Source of the DNA: Lingula anatina
Lineage: Eukaryota > Brachiopoda > Lingulata > Lingulida > Lingulidae
Assembly (NCBI RefSeq): GCF_001039355.2
Contig: NW_019775860.1
Span: 64,001-124,000, forward strand
Direction of reading: 5' to 3'
DNA: 60,000 nucleotides
Shown: positions 50,401 to 60,000 of the stretch, one piece after another
How the letters are laid out: each line of letters starts with the position of its first letter
Position numbering within the stretch: the stretch's first letter is position 1
The notes under the pieces: generated by a model
Database searches by the model: none
Seen by the model: only the letters and a program-made list of their open reading frames with translations
Told to the model about the DNA's origin: nothing
Translations under genes and position numbers: made by a program

Positions 50401-52052
50401 ATCCATCCATATCTAGAAGAGAATCCAATTGGAAAACAAAGGTAAAAATAATAGTAGCACTAACATTTAGAACTACTGGTATACATATGCTTTCATTTGT
50501 ATATATGTTTGATCTCATGCCTCTAGGTTACTAAAACTGACCTTTCTCCCAATAGATTAAGAAAGAAAGGTTTCCCTTCAGTTTCACTGTGACACCTGTC
50601 CAGCTCCTCTAAACACGTGGCAATGGTGGCAGCAGTTGTTGAATCACTGGGGATACCCCAGCGTAAATCACACTCCACCAGATGGATTTTCCGTTCTTCA
50701 CACCATTCACGTAGCTCAGGAAAGACCTAATAAGAAATAGGTTAATTAAAGGAAGGAATTAATTTCGCTAATTGAGACTGAGGATGGTCAGGATCAAATC
50801 ATCACAAATGGAGTGCATCTCTTCAAGATGTTTTCACTGATTAATGATAGGCCTAAGGGAAATGCTTCCCATCTTTTTTATTTTTTAAACATCAGTGAAA
50901 TTGTGTTCATCAGTCCTTTGGTCTGTGATTTCTTCACTTGTGCATCTACTAGTACCTTTTTCACCAGAACCTCCCTTTCTGAATGGAAATCTCTAAATGT
51001 GGACGATACAAATATTCTAGCAGTTTTCCAGCCTGTGACATCACTTTGTAGTGTCTGATCTGCTGAAGGACAGTAGCACTTCTTTTCAAGTCTTTCACAT
51101 TGTCTATCAATTTCTTCCCAACACCCTGCTACTTGTTCTTGGCTGCTGATTTTGTCAGATTCAAGATCAGGTTCCTTTTTGTTGGTCCCATGTGGCGCAG
51201 ACTTTAAATAAAAAAAGCTCAAATAAATATTCCCTGACACTCAATTAATAAAAGTAAAAATCCAAACATAAACTGCATTAGCAAATCACATAAATAAAAA
51301 CTTAAAATTAACATATTTTACTGGTAATTACATGAAAGTTCAGTATATTTCACAATTTCATGACATTACCCTTGAAGATATATTTGGTCCCTCTCCTCCA
51401 TGGCCCGCTGTTGAAGACTACAAATACAAAAGGAAACTACTTTCAACATTTAAATATATCATTTTAAAATCCACCCCTAAGACTAAAAGAAACATAAGGA
51501 TATTTATATAATCAAGATAAAATTTCCATTATATTGTTTTAAAAACTTAAAAGTTACAAAGCTTTAAAAGTTTAACAGATATCACTTGAAAATATTTAAT
51601 GAAAGTTGGCCTTGGTTGTGGAAGGTACCGTACCAGATAGTACATCTTTGAGCAGGACATAACTAATTATTTTTGTAAATTATTTTTTGTGTGCATCAAA
51701 CTTTTTTTCACTCTAGATTACCTAGTTCACAAGCAAGCTCAGGATAATTTATATTTAGCACTCTGAGTTAAACTATTGCCAAAGTGACAAACAAAATTTG
51801 GCCTTTAAAAATTGGCCTTATGATTGTGCAATGAATAACAATGCTGGGAAAAATGACCCTAATTTGTTTTAAAGGTCTACGGGATCCTGAACAAAGAGGT
51901 GATAAAACTCAAACTCAAACACAATTTTTAGGTTAGGTATACTGTTTGACACATGGGAGCACTGGACTATCAAATATCATTCAAATGTCAATTACATGAA
52001 TGTTACTCAGTACCTTGGTCTCTTCTGATTTCCTGGTTATAATTGAGCCCAT
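44463..52052 (-). CDS. DUF4062-NACHT STAND ATPase with cysteine-rich C-terminus
   Basis: A signal-transduction type NTPase related to TEP1, nephrocystin-3, NWD1 and the proteins often named TPR repeat-containing protein DDB_G0287407-like. Nineteen exons join in phase: 52052-52014, 51417-51370, 51201-50956, 50726-50542, 50412-50302, 49850-49733, 49562-49467, 49251-49134, 48978-48856, 48657-48607, 48238-48120, 47546-47441, 47053-46926, 46652-46461, 46317-46105, 45912-45712, 45547-45399, 45211-45142, 44771-44463; total 873 residues. Order: MGSIITRKS N-terminus, DUF4062 from about residue 88 (ARIFVSSTFRDFHSERE, then VECDLRWG), Walker A SQAGCGKTS at about 400, Walker B LLIVIDGLDE at 487-496, a CILATRREN segment, a winged-helix-like part, then about 100 residues with many CxxC pairs (CIFC, CFIC, CYLC, CNFC), probably zinc-binding. 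No TPR or WD40 repeats occur. The substrate or ligand is unknown. Confidence 0.85.
48487..48506. repeat. ATT microsatellite
   Basis: About six ATT units in an intron of the STAND gene, close to a TTTA run at 48408-48428. Confidence 0.7.
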
Positions 52053-52828
52053 ACTGAATTGTCAGGAACAGTTCACTGGCTAGATTTTGTCCTTTTTAGG
52101 TTCTGCAAACAGCAACTGCAATTCACAATCAATACAGTATGGCATTTCCATATGAACTGACACAGCTTGTTTATCATAAATGACTAAGCAGTTTCAGTAA
52201 AAGATTTTGCATCAAATACGTCAACAGGTAGCACAAAATGTCATGTGTTAGCACATTTATATATATTTACGGTTTTTGTTATGTATGTTAATAGAAATTA
52301 AAATGAAAACGCATTGGCTTAATTTTCGGCCTTATAATTTTATACGCTAGGCACGTACCTGAGGTAATTAAACCTAAACCGTAAACAGGCAAGCTGACGC
52401 AAATTTTCGTTTTGTGCCCTCACGAGTAAATTGTAGGTAACTTGAATCTAAAATGTTTTACCAAATTTATTGAGTTAACGTCAAAAACCGCTCATACATA
52501 GACAACAAGTGAATACCTTGTTCATGCATCCCCGGTTTTTATCCAGAGATTGATAAATGTCATAAATGCACTTCTTCCTAACTACTGCACGTGATCTGTT
52601 TGTTTACAGGGGCCGACCGGTTTACAGTTGTTGCACCACGCAGAAATCTTGCGAGGGTGAAGGGAATATTCGGTAGACTTAGACCTACTTTGTTTAAAAA
52701 CAAAGAGCATTGCAAGGTTTATAGAAGGTGCAGATATATATTTACGCTTCTGTAGAAATTAAAAATAATACGGATGGCACTGAAGACTAACATAAAGCGG
52801 TCAAGGTATGATCATGTGACTGTTTAAA
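52053..52828. promoter_or_regulatory. Head-to-head upstream region of the STAND gene and LAS1L
   Basis: 776 bases between two divergent start codons, with a less AT-rich core around 52590-52850 next to LAS1L (GGGGCCGACCGG, GGCGGCGCCCAGG). Shared promoter function is inferred from geometry. Confidence 0.45.
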
Positions 52829-53955
52829 ATGGCGGCGCCCAGGCAAAAACGTGTGGTTGGTTGGTTGAACAGGTGAACATGTTTTGTTTTATTATCAGGT
52901 GGTTTAAATTTTCAATAAGTACAAATATAGGGCACGGTCCCCTTAGTCCTACTGTATCCAAATGATCACAACTCAGCACCTTTATATCGTGCTGTTAAAA
53001 AGAATAAGACATGCCGAAATGGTCGTTTCATTTCTTTAGTTACTCATTAACTTTTCTTCAGGTCTGAGTGGGAAAGAGTGTACCATGGACTATACAGTAA
53101 TGAAGTGAGAAAACAACAGCAGGCCATACAGAGGGTAGCTGTGTGGAAAAACAGGTAACAAATTGGTTAAAATGCGAATTTATTCAACGGTGTCATGGGC
53201 TTTGTGGCATTTTTGTCCTGTGCAAATGTATACCAGTACATGTACAAGAGGTAGGTGGCTGCCTAACTATAAGAAGTCACCAATCTCCACATCCATTTTC
53301 ACCTATTTTGGTCGTTAGATCAGTTTTCAACACAACATTGAATTAACTAATTTGATAGTTGGTGGAATTTAAAACACATTGATATGTAATATATGTTTTA
53401 CAGAATGTTACATAGACTGCCTGTTGCTGTGGAATGTACTGCTGCACTAGTTGAGGCTTGTCTGGATCACAAGGCTGCTGTCCAGAAGGGACCACATTTA
53501 CCAAATCATACCAAATTCCAGCATAACTTTGCAATGGCCTTGATAAGGTGATGATTTTAAAATTAAAAAAGTAAATAACTTTTAGAAGCAGAAGGACTGG
53601 CATATCTATCCAAATCTGTTTAGGATAGAATTTTGAATTATAAAGAATTATGTTTTAGATTTAATGGAAAAGAATATGGCATAGATATTGTTTTACTAAT
53701 CTCTTTATTCTGTGAAATATAGTGGACATCATGGAATGGTCTATATTCTTATAGGTTTGTGAATTTGATGACTGAAAATAATCAAAACAAGCAATATGCA
53801 CAGCCAGTGCACATCTTAGCAGAAGAGGTAAGCACAGCTCACCTTGGTATAGTTGCACATAACATTAGAGTGGTACAGAATCTTTAATTGAAGTAATTTT
53901 TGATTATTTTGAATATGAGGATGATTTTAATTGATAATGAAATTTTGTCCATTGC

Positions 53956-54041
<86 letters not shown>

Positions 54042-57000
54042 GAAAAATGTAGATTTATTAACAGACATTCCCTTTGAATTATGAACATGTACAACTAGTA
54101 CAATTTTATTTTCAGCTTGCTATACCACAGTGGCTAGTGGAATTGAGGCATGAATCATCTCACACTTCAATGCCATCTCTAAACTTACTAAAGTCTGGGG
54201 CAAAGTTGGCACTTAATTGGTTAAAAGTAAGCTTGTTAAAGCATTTTTATGAATGATGGTTAGCTCTTTTATTTGTGACATCATGATTTTGACAATTAAA
54301 TGTTATTTATAATATGAATTGTGCAATTTTTTAAAAACTAGAACAATGTATATAGAAGGAAACAAGGTGAAATTAGTTTGATAATTCTTCCAGATGTAGC
54401 ACTCATCAGGATGCAGAATTAGCAAGAGGTATAGATCTTGTACTTTGATGCTTTTTTTTTGGGGGGGGGGGGGGGTTTAGGGGGGAGCAGTGATTGAAAA
54501 GAAGATGCTTTTGGGACAAAAGTAATTATAGTTTCAAAAAGTTATCATTATGTTTAAGAGGGAATACTGGGAACCACAGAACTTGCAGGATTCAAGTGAT
54601 AGTGAAGATGACACCTGTGACCCAATTATAGAAGACAAGTTCAAAGATTTAGTATATGCTTTTCAGCAAGAGCAATTTAAGGTAAGTCGTAAGCTAAATG
54701 ACATTGCCAGGTTTAAGAGGCATTCATCTATTTTTTGTTTGCATATCTGTATGGTCTATTTTCTTTAATGTTTATGATAATGTGATAGATCTTGTTTGGT
54801 TCTTTTTGTTCATCTTTAAATTATAAGTGAAAAGAGTGTGTTTTGTAGCAGAAATGATTTTAAAAGAGGTGTTTTTTCTAGCTTCTCAGTGAATTCAAGC
54901 AGCCAAGTAAAGCAGACAAGAAGGAATTACAAAGTATATTGGATGATCTCGAAAAAACTGCTTTAGGGCAAAGGTACAGACTTGAATAAAACTACATTTT
55001 ATTATAGCATTTTTAGTCAAAATATTAAAGAATTAAGCTATAATGTTTCATGATATAACAATCATTGGAAATATGCCAAATTTGGTTTATTTAAGCTGTT
55101 TTTTTTATTGTTTTATTTATATCTATATGATAGTGTATTATCTTAAAATTAATGTAAGAACAATATTGAATATGTTTCAGGAATAAAGCAATTAGCTGGT
55201 TATGTGAAGAAGGCTATTTCATATCAACTAGTGAACAGCTTGATGCACTGGGGATCTGTGTGGAAGGTAAGGGTTAAGTGTATTAATGACCATAAGTTTA
55301 AGCTATATATATATATATATATAGCTTAAACTTATGGTCATTAATACACTGCCATTTTACACCCACACTTTAAAATCATGACTATAGTTATATGGGGACT
55401 TAAAATAACATTTCATCTTGGTAATTAATATAAGTGAAGAGTACTAAGTTGCCATATCTAACCTGTCTTACTTCCAACTTACTTTTTGTCCCCCAGATAA
55501 CAGGGAACCAAGTTGTGCTTATCTTAATCAAATTTCAACCTGATTTAGAACAGCCAATTACTAGCACCTTGTGCACAACAAATTATTAGACAAAACAAAC
55601 AAAAGTGCTGTTTCTAGAGAAGAACCAGAGCAATGCAAAAAGGCATTGGATTTATTTTATGAAAGCATTGCTACCACCAGTCAAGTTATGTGTTTGTCAG
55701 AAAGGAAGAGATTGCATAGTATGCCTTGCAAGGGTTCATAAGCTGTATGCAAATAAGGAATCCTTGTGTGAGGAAGTTGCAAACCTCAACTACCTTGCAC
55801 CTTTTTATATAAAACTGTGAGTGATTTTTAAATAAATGCATTTATATTTATGAAAAGAAATTTCTGTATAAATTGTAGATTTCATAACAGCTGACAATTT
55901 GGATATTCCCCATGAATTACTCAAATTTTGGAAGCCTGTGCTGAAGCGTCTTCACCATCTTCAGATGACAGTCTCACTTGTTCAGCATTTGCTAGGCCAG
56001 GTTACTGATGGATCAAGCCTAAGGAACAAGCTTTTGACAGGCTGGGTTTTTACCATAATCATGGCAAATAGTGGTAATATATATTTATGTAGAATGTATG
56101 ATGTTAACTTATACTTTTTAACTTAAATGAAGGAGCCCTCCATATTGACTGTGTAAAGTTCACTGGTAATCTTTCTGTCATAGAGCAGAGCACTCTCGCT
56201 TTATTTTCATCAACAGTGAAAATTAAACAAATATTGTAGAGCTAGGTGATATTCAGCGTCCTTTTCTTCTCAGTTTTGAAATTACAAAGGCACCTTGAGG
56301 ATGAAACTAAGATCTTGTGTTTACATTCAGGCCTGCAGCCAGATGGCGTGTTATATAGAACCCCATGCTCTCTCCCTTGGAAAGAAATGTTGGACATGTG
56401 CATAGAAACTCCTTCAAAGTGGATGCTTATGCTGATACATGTGTAAGAATTTTGATATTTAAAGATATAGTGGTGTCACAGTGTGAATATTGAAATTTTA
56501 TCAGTAGCTACACGTACATGTGGAATAAGTGACTATGGTTCTGCATTCTACAACATGCAAAGTGGGTCTTAAAAGCAATAGGATTGATTTCCCTCATCAT
56601 TTTTGCTATATAATCTTACATATATATCTGATTTTAGGATATTGGAATATTTAAAACCAGCTCTTACACCTAGACAAGTTGAACAACTACTGTATTTAAC
56701 ATTAGTCTACCAAAGACAACAAAAACAGCCATTTTCCAGCAAAGTATCTGAAGAAACTGGGCTGCTAGCAGTCCATAACCTGGGAGATATAGTAGGAAGT
56801 GAGTTTTTTACCATTTTCTTTTTTGAACGTATTATCCCAAAGTTGTAAGATTGAAAAAAGACCACCATGACAGGGCCATTCCTTTAAAAAAGGTGAACAA
56901 CTTGTGGATATAATATTGTCATATCAATGCTGTAAACTGATATTGCAGCAACTGCAAAAGTTTGAATAGATATTTGAATGTTTTTGTTCATAATTTAGGT

Positions 57001-57787
57001 GAAGGGATAGGCCTATAGCCAGCAATTTCAAAGGGGGGCCTGAGGGCATATTGGAGAAATGTAGTTTTATCATAGCAAAATACTTTCCAGGTACTAAAAC
57101 TGAGGAACAGGAACCAGGTCAGTTAAAAGAAGAGAATTCAGTATGGAAGCTTTGTACAGGTAAAGGACAAGATATGAAACAGTTATATATTTACATTTAG
57201 TTGTTTTATAGGAATGTTATAGGGTTAAATAAGAACTTTGGGAGCATAAGCAGCTTATTTATAACTGCATTTAATTTTTTTTGTAAATCTGTTATTTTTT
57301 GTTAAAGAGCCAATTGATTGGGCCGAGATTCCTATTGGTGTTCTTCCATCACAAGATTTCGAGTATGACTACCTACAGTTACCAGATGATGTCACTTGTG
57401 AAATGAGCAAAGAAGTTAACAGAGAGGAGAGTACAACCTGTGATTCAGTGTAAGTATTCAAGATATATTTTACCTCATTATGCGATAGAATTGCAAAATA
57501 TAGTATTCTCATCTCAATTTGTCCTTATAATCACTAATATTTTGAATATTTAAATATAAGATATTGGCAGTGTGCTTTATACTATTTCTACATGCACTTG
57601 ATATTGAAGTGAAGTGACTTTATAATCAAATGTTTGGCAAATTGAGTAATACAAGAATTTGAATAGTTGATAACAAATGCAGCCACGAGTTTTAATTTCA
57701 AAATTCAATTTCAGGATTACTGAAAATGGACTAGATTGGACTGTAAAGGAAATGCAGAAAATCCAAGAAGAGATTAGCTTTTTCTAA
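52829..57787 (+). CDS. LAS1L: LAS1-like ribosome biogenesis endonuclease subunit
   Basis: Las1 is the HEPN-type endonuclease that, with the kinase Grc3/NOL9, cuts ITS2 of pre-rRNA in the nucleolus. Fourteen exons join in phase: 52829-52872, 53062-53154, 53404-53547, 53755-53827, 54116-54226, 54559-54681, 54882-54973, 55181-55266, 55879-56073, 56274-56442, 56638-56798, 57091-57159, 57308-57449, 57715-57787, giving 524 residues (human 734, yeast 502). The Las1 domain opens with VVGWLNRSEWERVY and RVAVWKNR; MALIRFVNLMTE and IPQWLVELRHESSHTSMP follow. RHESSH fits the HEPN catalytic RHxxxH (human RHELTH). Later parts, such as LLKFWKPVLKRL, WVFTIIMANS and a C-terminal DWAEIPIGVLPSQDF, align with the human order. 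The long acidic insert of the human protein is nearly absent. AATAAA lies near 57945. Confidence 0.95.
53960..54039. repeat. CA microsatellite
   Basis: About 80 bases of uninterrupted AC dinucleotides in a LAS1L intron, ending about 75 bases before the acceptor at 54115. Confidence 0.95.
54461..54486 (+). repeat. G-rich tract, possible G-quadruplex
   Basis: A run of 15 G, then TTTA and six more G, in a LAS1L intron on the transcribed-RNA-like strand. It is preceded by a T run. Confidence 0.8.
55277..55350. repeat. Perfect 74 bp palindrome
   Basis: AGTGTATTAATGACCATAAG... reads identically on both strands through an AT centre to ...CTTATGGTCATTAATACACT. No mismatch and no spacer; it lies in the LAS1L intron 55267-55878. 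Confidence 0.95.
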
Positions 57788-60000
57788 AACTCAAAAGACC
57801 TAGTGTTTAATGAATATTATTTTATCCATCAGCAGTAAGAAAATGAAGAAAAAACTTTTTAAAGGCCACAGTGCTCAAATTTTTCCCATAACAAAGAATT
57901 TGATCAAAATCTGCTTTTACTGTTCCAGCTAAAGCAACTGAGATAAAATAAAGCATATTCAACTTATTAATGTGTTGTCTTTTCATTATTGTGAAATATG
58001 TGAAGATTCTTGATTCCCTGATGACACTTGCACCCCATTTCCATAGATTTTTAGATCGATCTATCCCTGTGGGGAGTCTCACTAGATTACTGTCAACTTG
58101 GCCGGCTTAAGCGTCTGTCCCGCCTACTAAAAGCTGTAAGGGGATAATTAACTATGGTGCCCGCTTGGCTGACTGCAATTTAGCGTGAACATCCAGGGAG
58201 TTAGGTCAATCTAAATCTTAATCTCTAGATCGATCTAAATCTCTGGGAAAGCACCCTTGGTGAAGTACAGCAAAAATTCTGGTTATGGAATTCAGAAATA
58301 AAACTTAAAACATTTTCAAATAATTTACAAGCAATTTTTATTTGAATACCATTTACCACTTATAATTAGTATTTAACCAACACATTTAGAACTTTTTTAA
58401 AGAATACATAGTTACATCAAATACATAAATATATATCTATATACCAATAATAGATTCATAAGAATTTTGTACATATATACATAAAAAACAAATTACAAAT
58501 CTGCACAATTATGAAAATGTTAAGCAATTTTTTTTCCTGAAGAGTGATATGTAACAATGTTTTTTATTGAAAACGTATGAATTTTTTTTTTCAGATGAGT
58601 TGGGCAAATTTGTATTTATAAATATCTATCCTAACAGGACATTTTAACACCAAAGAAGCTTTTATAAAAGTACAATTGTTTACATGTGGGCCAAGACAAA
58701 AGATGTCCTCAAGCTGACCATGTCCTTTGAATTTTAATACATAACATACAAACAAACAAACACAAACTTCAGATATACCTTAATAATAATTAATGAAATA
58801 TCAATCTTATTAATTAGAATAAATGAGTAGTACATTTCAAATGGCTCCAATATCTGGATAAAATGTGCAAGACTTTAGTGTCTTTACTTGATATATCTAC
58901 TGTGAAATCATATGCCTAATTTCTACCAAAGCTAACAACATCAATAACAATTAACTGTACACATTAAATTGCCTACTGAATTAGGCATACTGACATATGT
59001 CACAAATTTTGTGACAACTCTGGCATGAAGAAAGCAGATTTCTTTTAGCTCCTGAAGTTAAGGGTTTTCAAAGCTTTCTAATGCATATAACTGTAATAAT
59101 GTCCAAAGACCTAATTTAAAATTTTAAATTTTTGCAACATCACAATAACCTTAAAATATCCAACTGTGATACTTCTTGCTTTTGATACTACAAATAATTA
59201 CTAGATACACTTGTATCATTAAATTATTTTTACCACATAATCACTTTTCACAATGGAACTAGTTAACCAGTAACTATAAGAGCCTTAACTTGCATTAGAC
59301 TAAAGCAAATCTGCATCTCCTGCACAACCATGTGGCTAACCCTAGCCAACTAATACAGCATTATACATGGGGATTCTTTAGTGTAAACCTATATCAAAAT
59401 TATCAAAAAAAGAAATTATCTCATTTAAATGAAAACTAAGATTTGGGCATCTTCTACCTAAAGGCAGTTATCTAAGTGAAAAGAATCAATCTTTTTTTTT
59501 TTTTTTTTTGTAAATCTTTTTAGGTCATATCACAAAAAAAAAAATGAACATATTAGTTATGTCATGTCAGTGCCATACATTTCGCGTAATGGTTGCCGTT
59601 TTATATTATTTTTGAGTAACTGTTGATATCTTTTCATGCTGGAGGGTACCATAATAGTATAAAACAGTGAAATATGATGGGGCAAGTCCAAATATTGCAC
59701 AAAATGTGTGCATCACTGACATGACTGAAATGTTCACTTTTTTTTTGTGAAATGACCCATTTGTAAGTTTAATAATGTTCCCACTTAAAAGAAAAAATGT
59801 GCAAAGGCAGCAAGCAGTTTTTTTTTTTTTTTTTTGGGGGGGGGGTGTCAGTTTCACCACCAATTACAAAATCTTTTCTGTTCATCAAAATGAAATAATG
59901 CTTCGGGTTTTTATTTAACCCTGTTTATAGGGGGGAAAGCACCAGTAAGTAACAGCATACAGACTTATTCCCCATTTTTTTTTTAAATTTTGAAAAAGTT
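57788..60000. other. LAS1L 3' UTR and region without a recognisable gene
   Basis: AT-rich, with several T, A and G homopolymers (59492-59509, 59818-59846). From about 58320 on it looks like a long untranslated region; TTTATT on the + strand near 58337 could be the poly(A) signal of a minus-strand gene lying beyond the window. No exon was seen. Confidence 0.5.
58045..58246. repeat. Small inverted-repeat element candidate
   Basis: AGATTTTTAGATCGATCTA at the left is inverted as TAGATCGATCTAAATCT at the right, about 200 bases apart, enclosing a segment that is less AT-rich than the surroundings. The ends and target duplication are not resolved. Confidence 0.4.

Noticed and set aside
53960-54039. 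CRISPR-like periodic repeat
   Set aside because: It is a plain CA microsatellite without spacers, in an animal intron.

Overview
This is nuclear DNA from an animal. Genes are split into many short exons with GT-AG introns, the DNA is AT-rich, and microsatellites and short inverted-repeat elements are frequent. The gene set points to a marine invertebrate outside vertebrates and ecdysozoans: it includes an animal KCBP-type C-terminal kinesin, a DUF4062-NACHT protein of the kind common in lophotrochozoans and invertebrate deuterostomes, and divergent Bcl-2 relatives. I cannot settle the phylum from the sequence. All gene models were built by hand from splice sites and reading phase, with no alignment run.

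Layout: (1) 229-5788, +, the 3' two thirds of a C-terminal-motor kinesin. (2) 7327-10923, +, an unrecognised four-exon gene for a 99-residue protein, whose last exon lies between two nearly identical 0.2 kb direct repeats. (3) 12845-15398, +, NUP37. (4) 20600-16333, -, MRPL23, whose introns carry copies of a dispersed repeat. (5) 23540-30199, +, a large Bcl-2-family protein resembling BCL2L14. (6) 39240-36549, -, BCL2L13 (Bcl-rambo), plus a second, 5'-truncated copy at 34084-32679. (7) 39828-43571, +, the Polycomb protein EED. (8) 52052-44463, -, a DUF4062-NACHT STAND ATPase with a cysteine-rich C-terminus. (9) 52829-57787, +, LAS1L, the ITS2 endonuclease subunit. The last 2.2 kb shows no recognisable gene.

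The genes alternate in convergent and head-to-head pairs: NUP37/MRPL23, BCL2L14-like/BCL2L13 and EED/STAND converge, while MRPL23/BCL2L14-like, BCL2L13/EED and STAND/LAS1L are head-to-head with short shared upstream regions. Most are housekeeping genes (nuclear pore, mitoribosome, Polycomb, rRNA processing). The Bcl-2 pair and the STAND ATPase are the death- or immunity-related members.

Two cautions and highlights. The 3.9 kb block 30407-34278 is bounded by single N bases and nearly duplicates 34280-38410. A 25-base exact overlap between the sequence before the first N and the sequence after the second N indicates an unmerged second haplotype, so the apparent BCL2L13 duplication is probably an assembly artefact. 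Comparing the two copies exposes a 258 bp Harbinger-like inverted-repeat element inserted exactly at a BCL2L13 splice donor, with its target duplication rebuilding the donor. Other points of interest are a U12-type intron in EED, a perfect 74 bp palindrome in a LAS1L intron and the unknown 99-residue gene.
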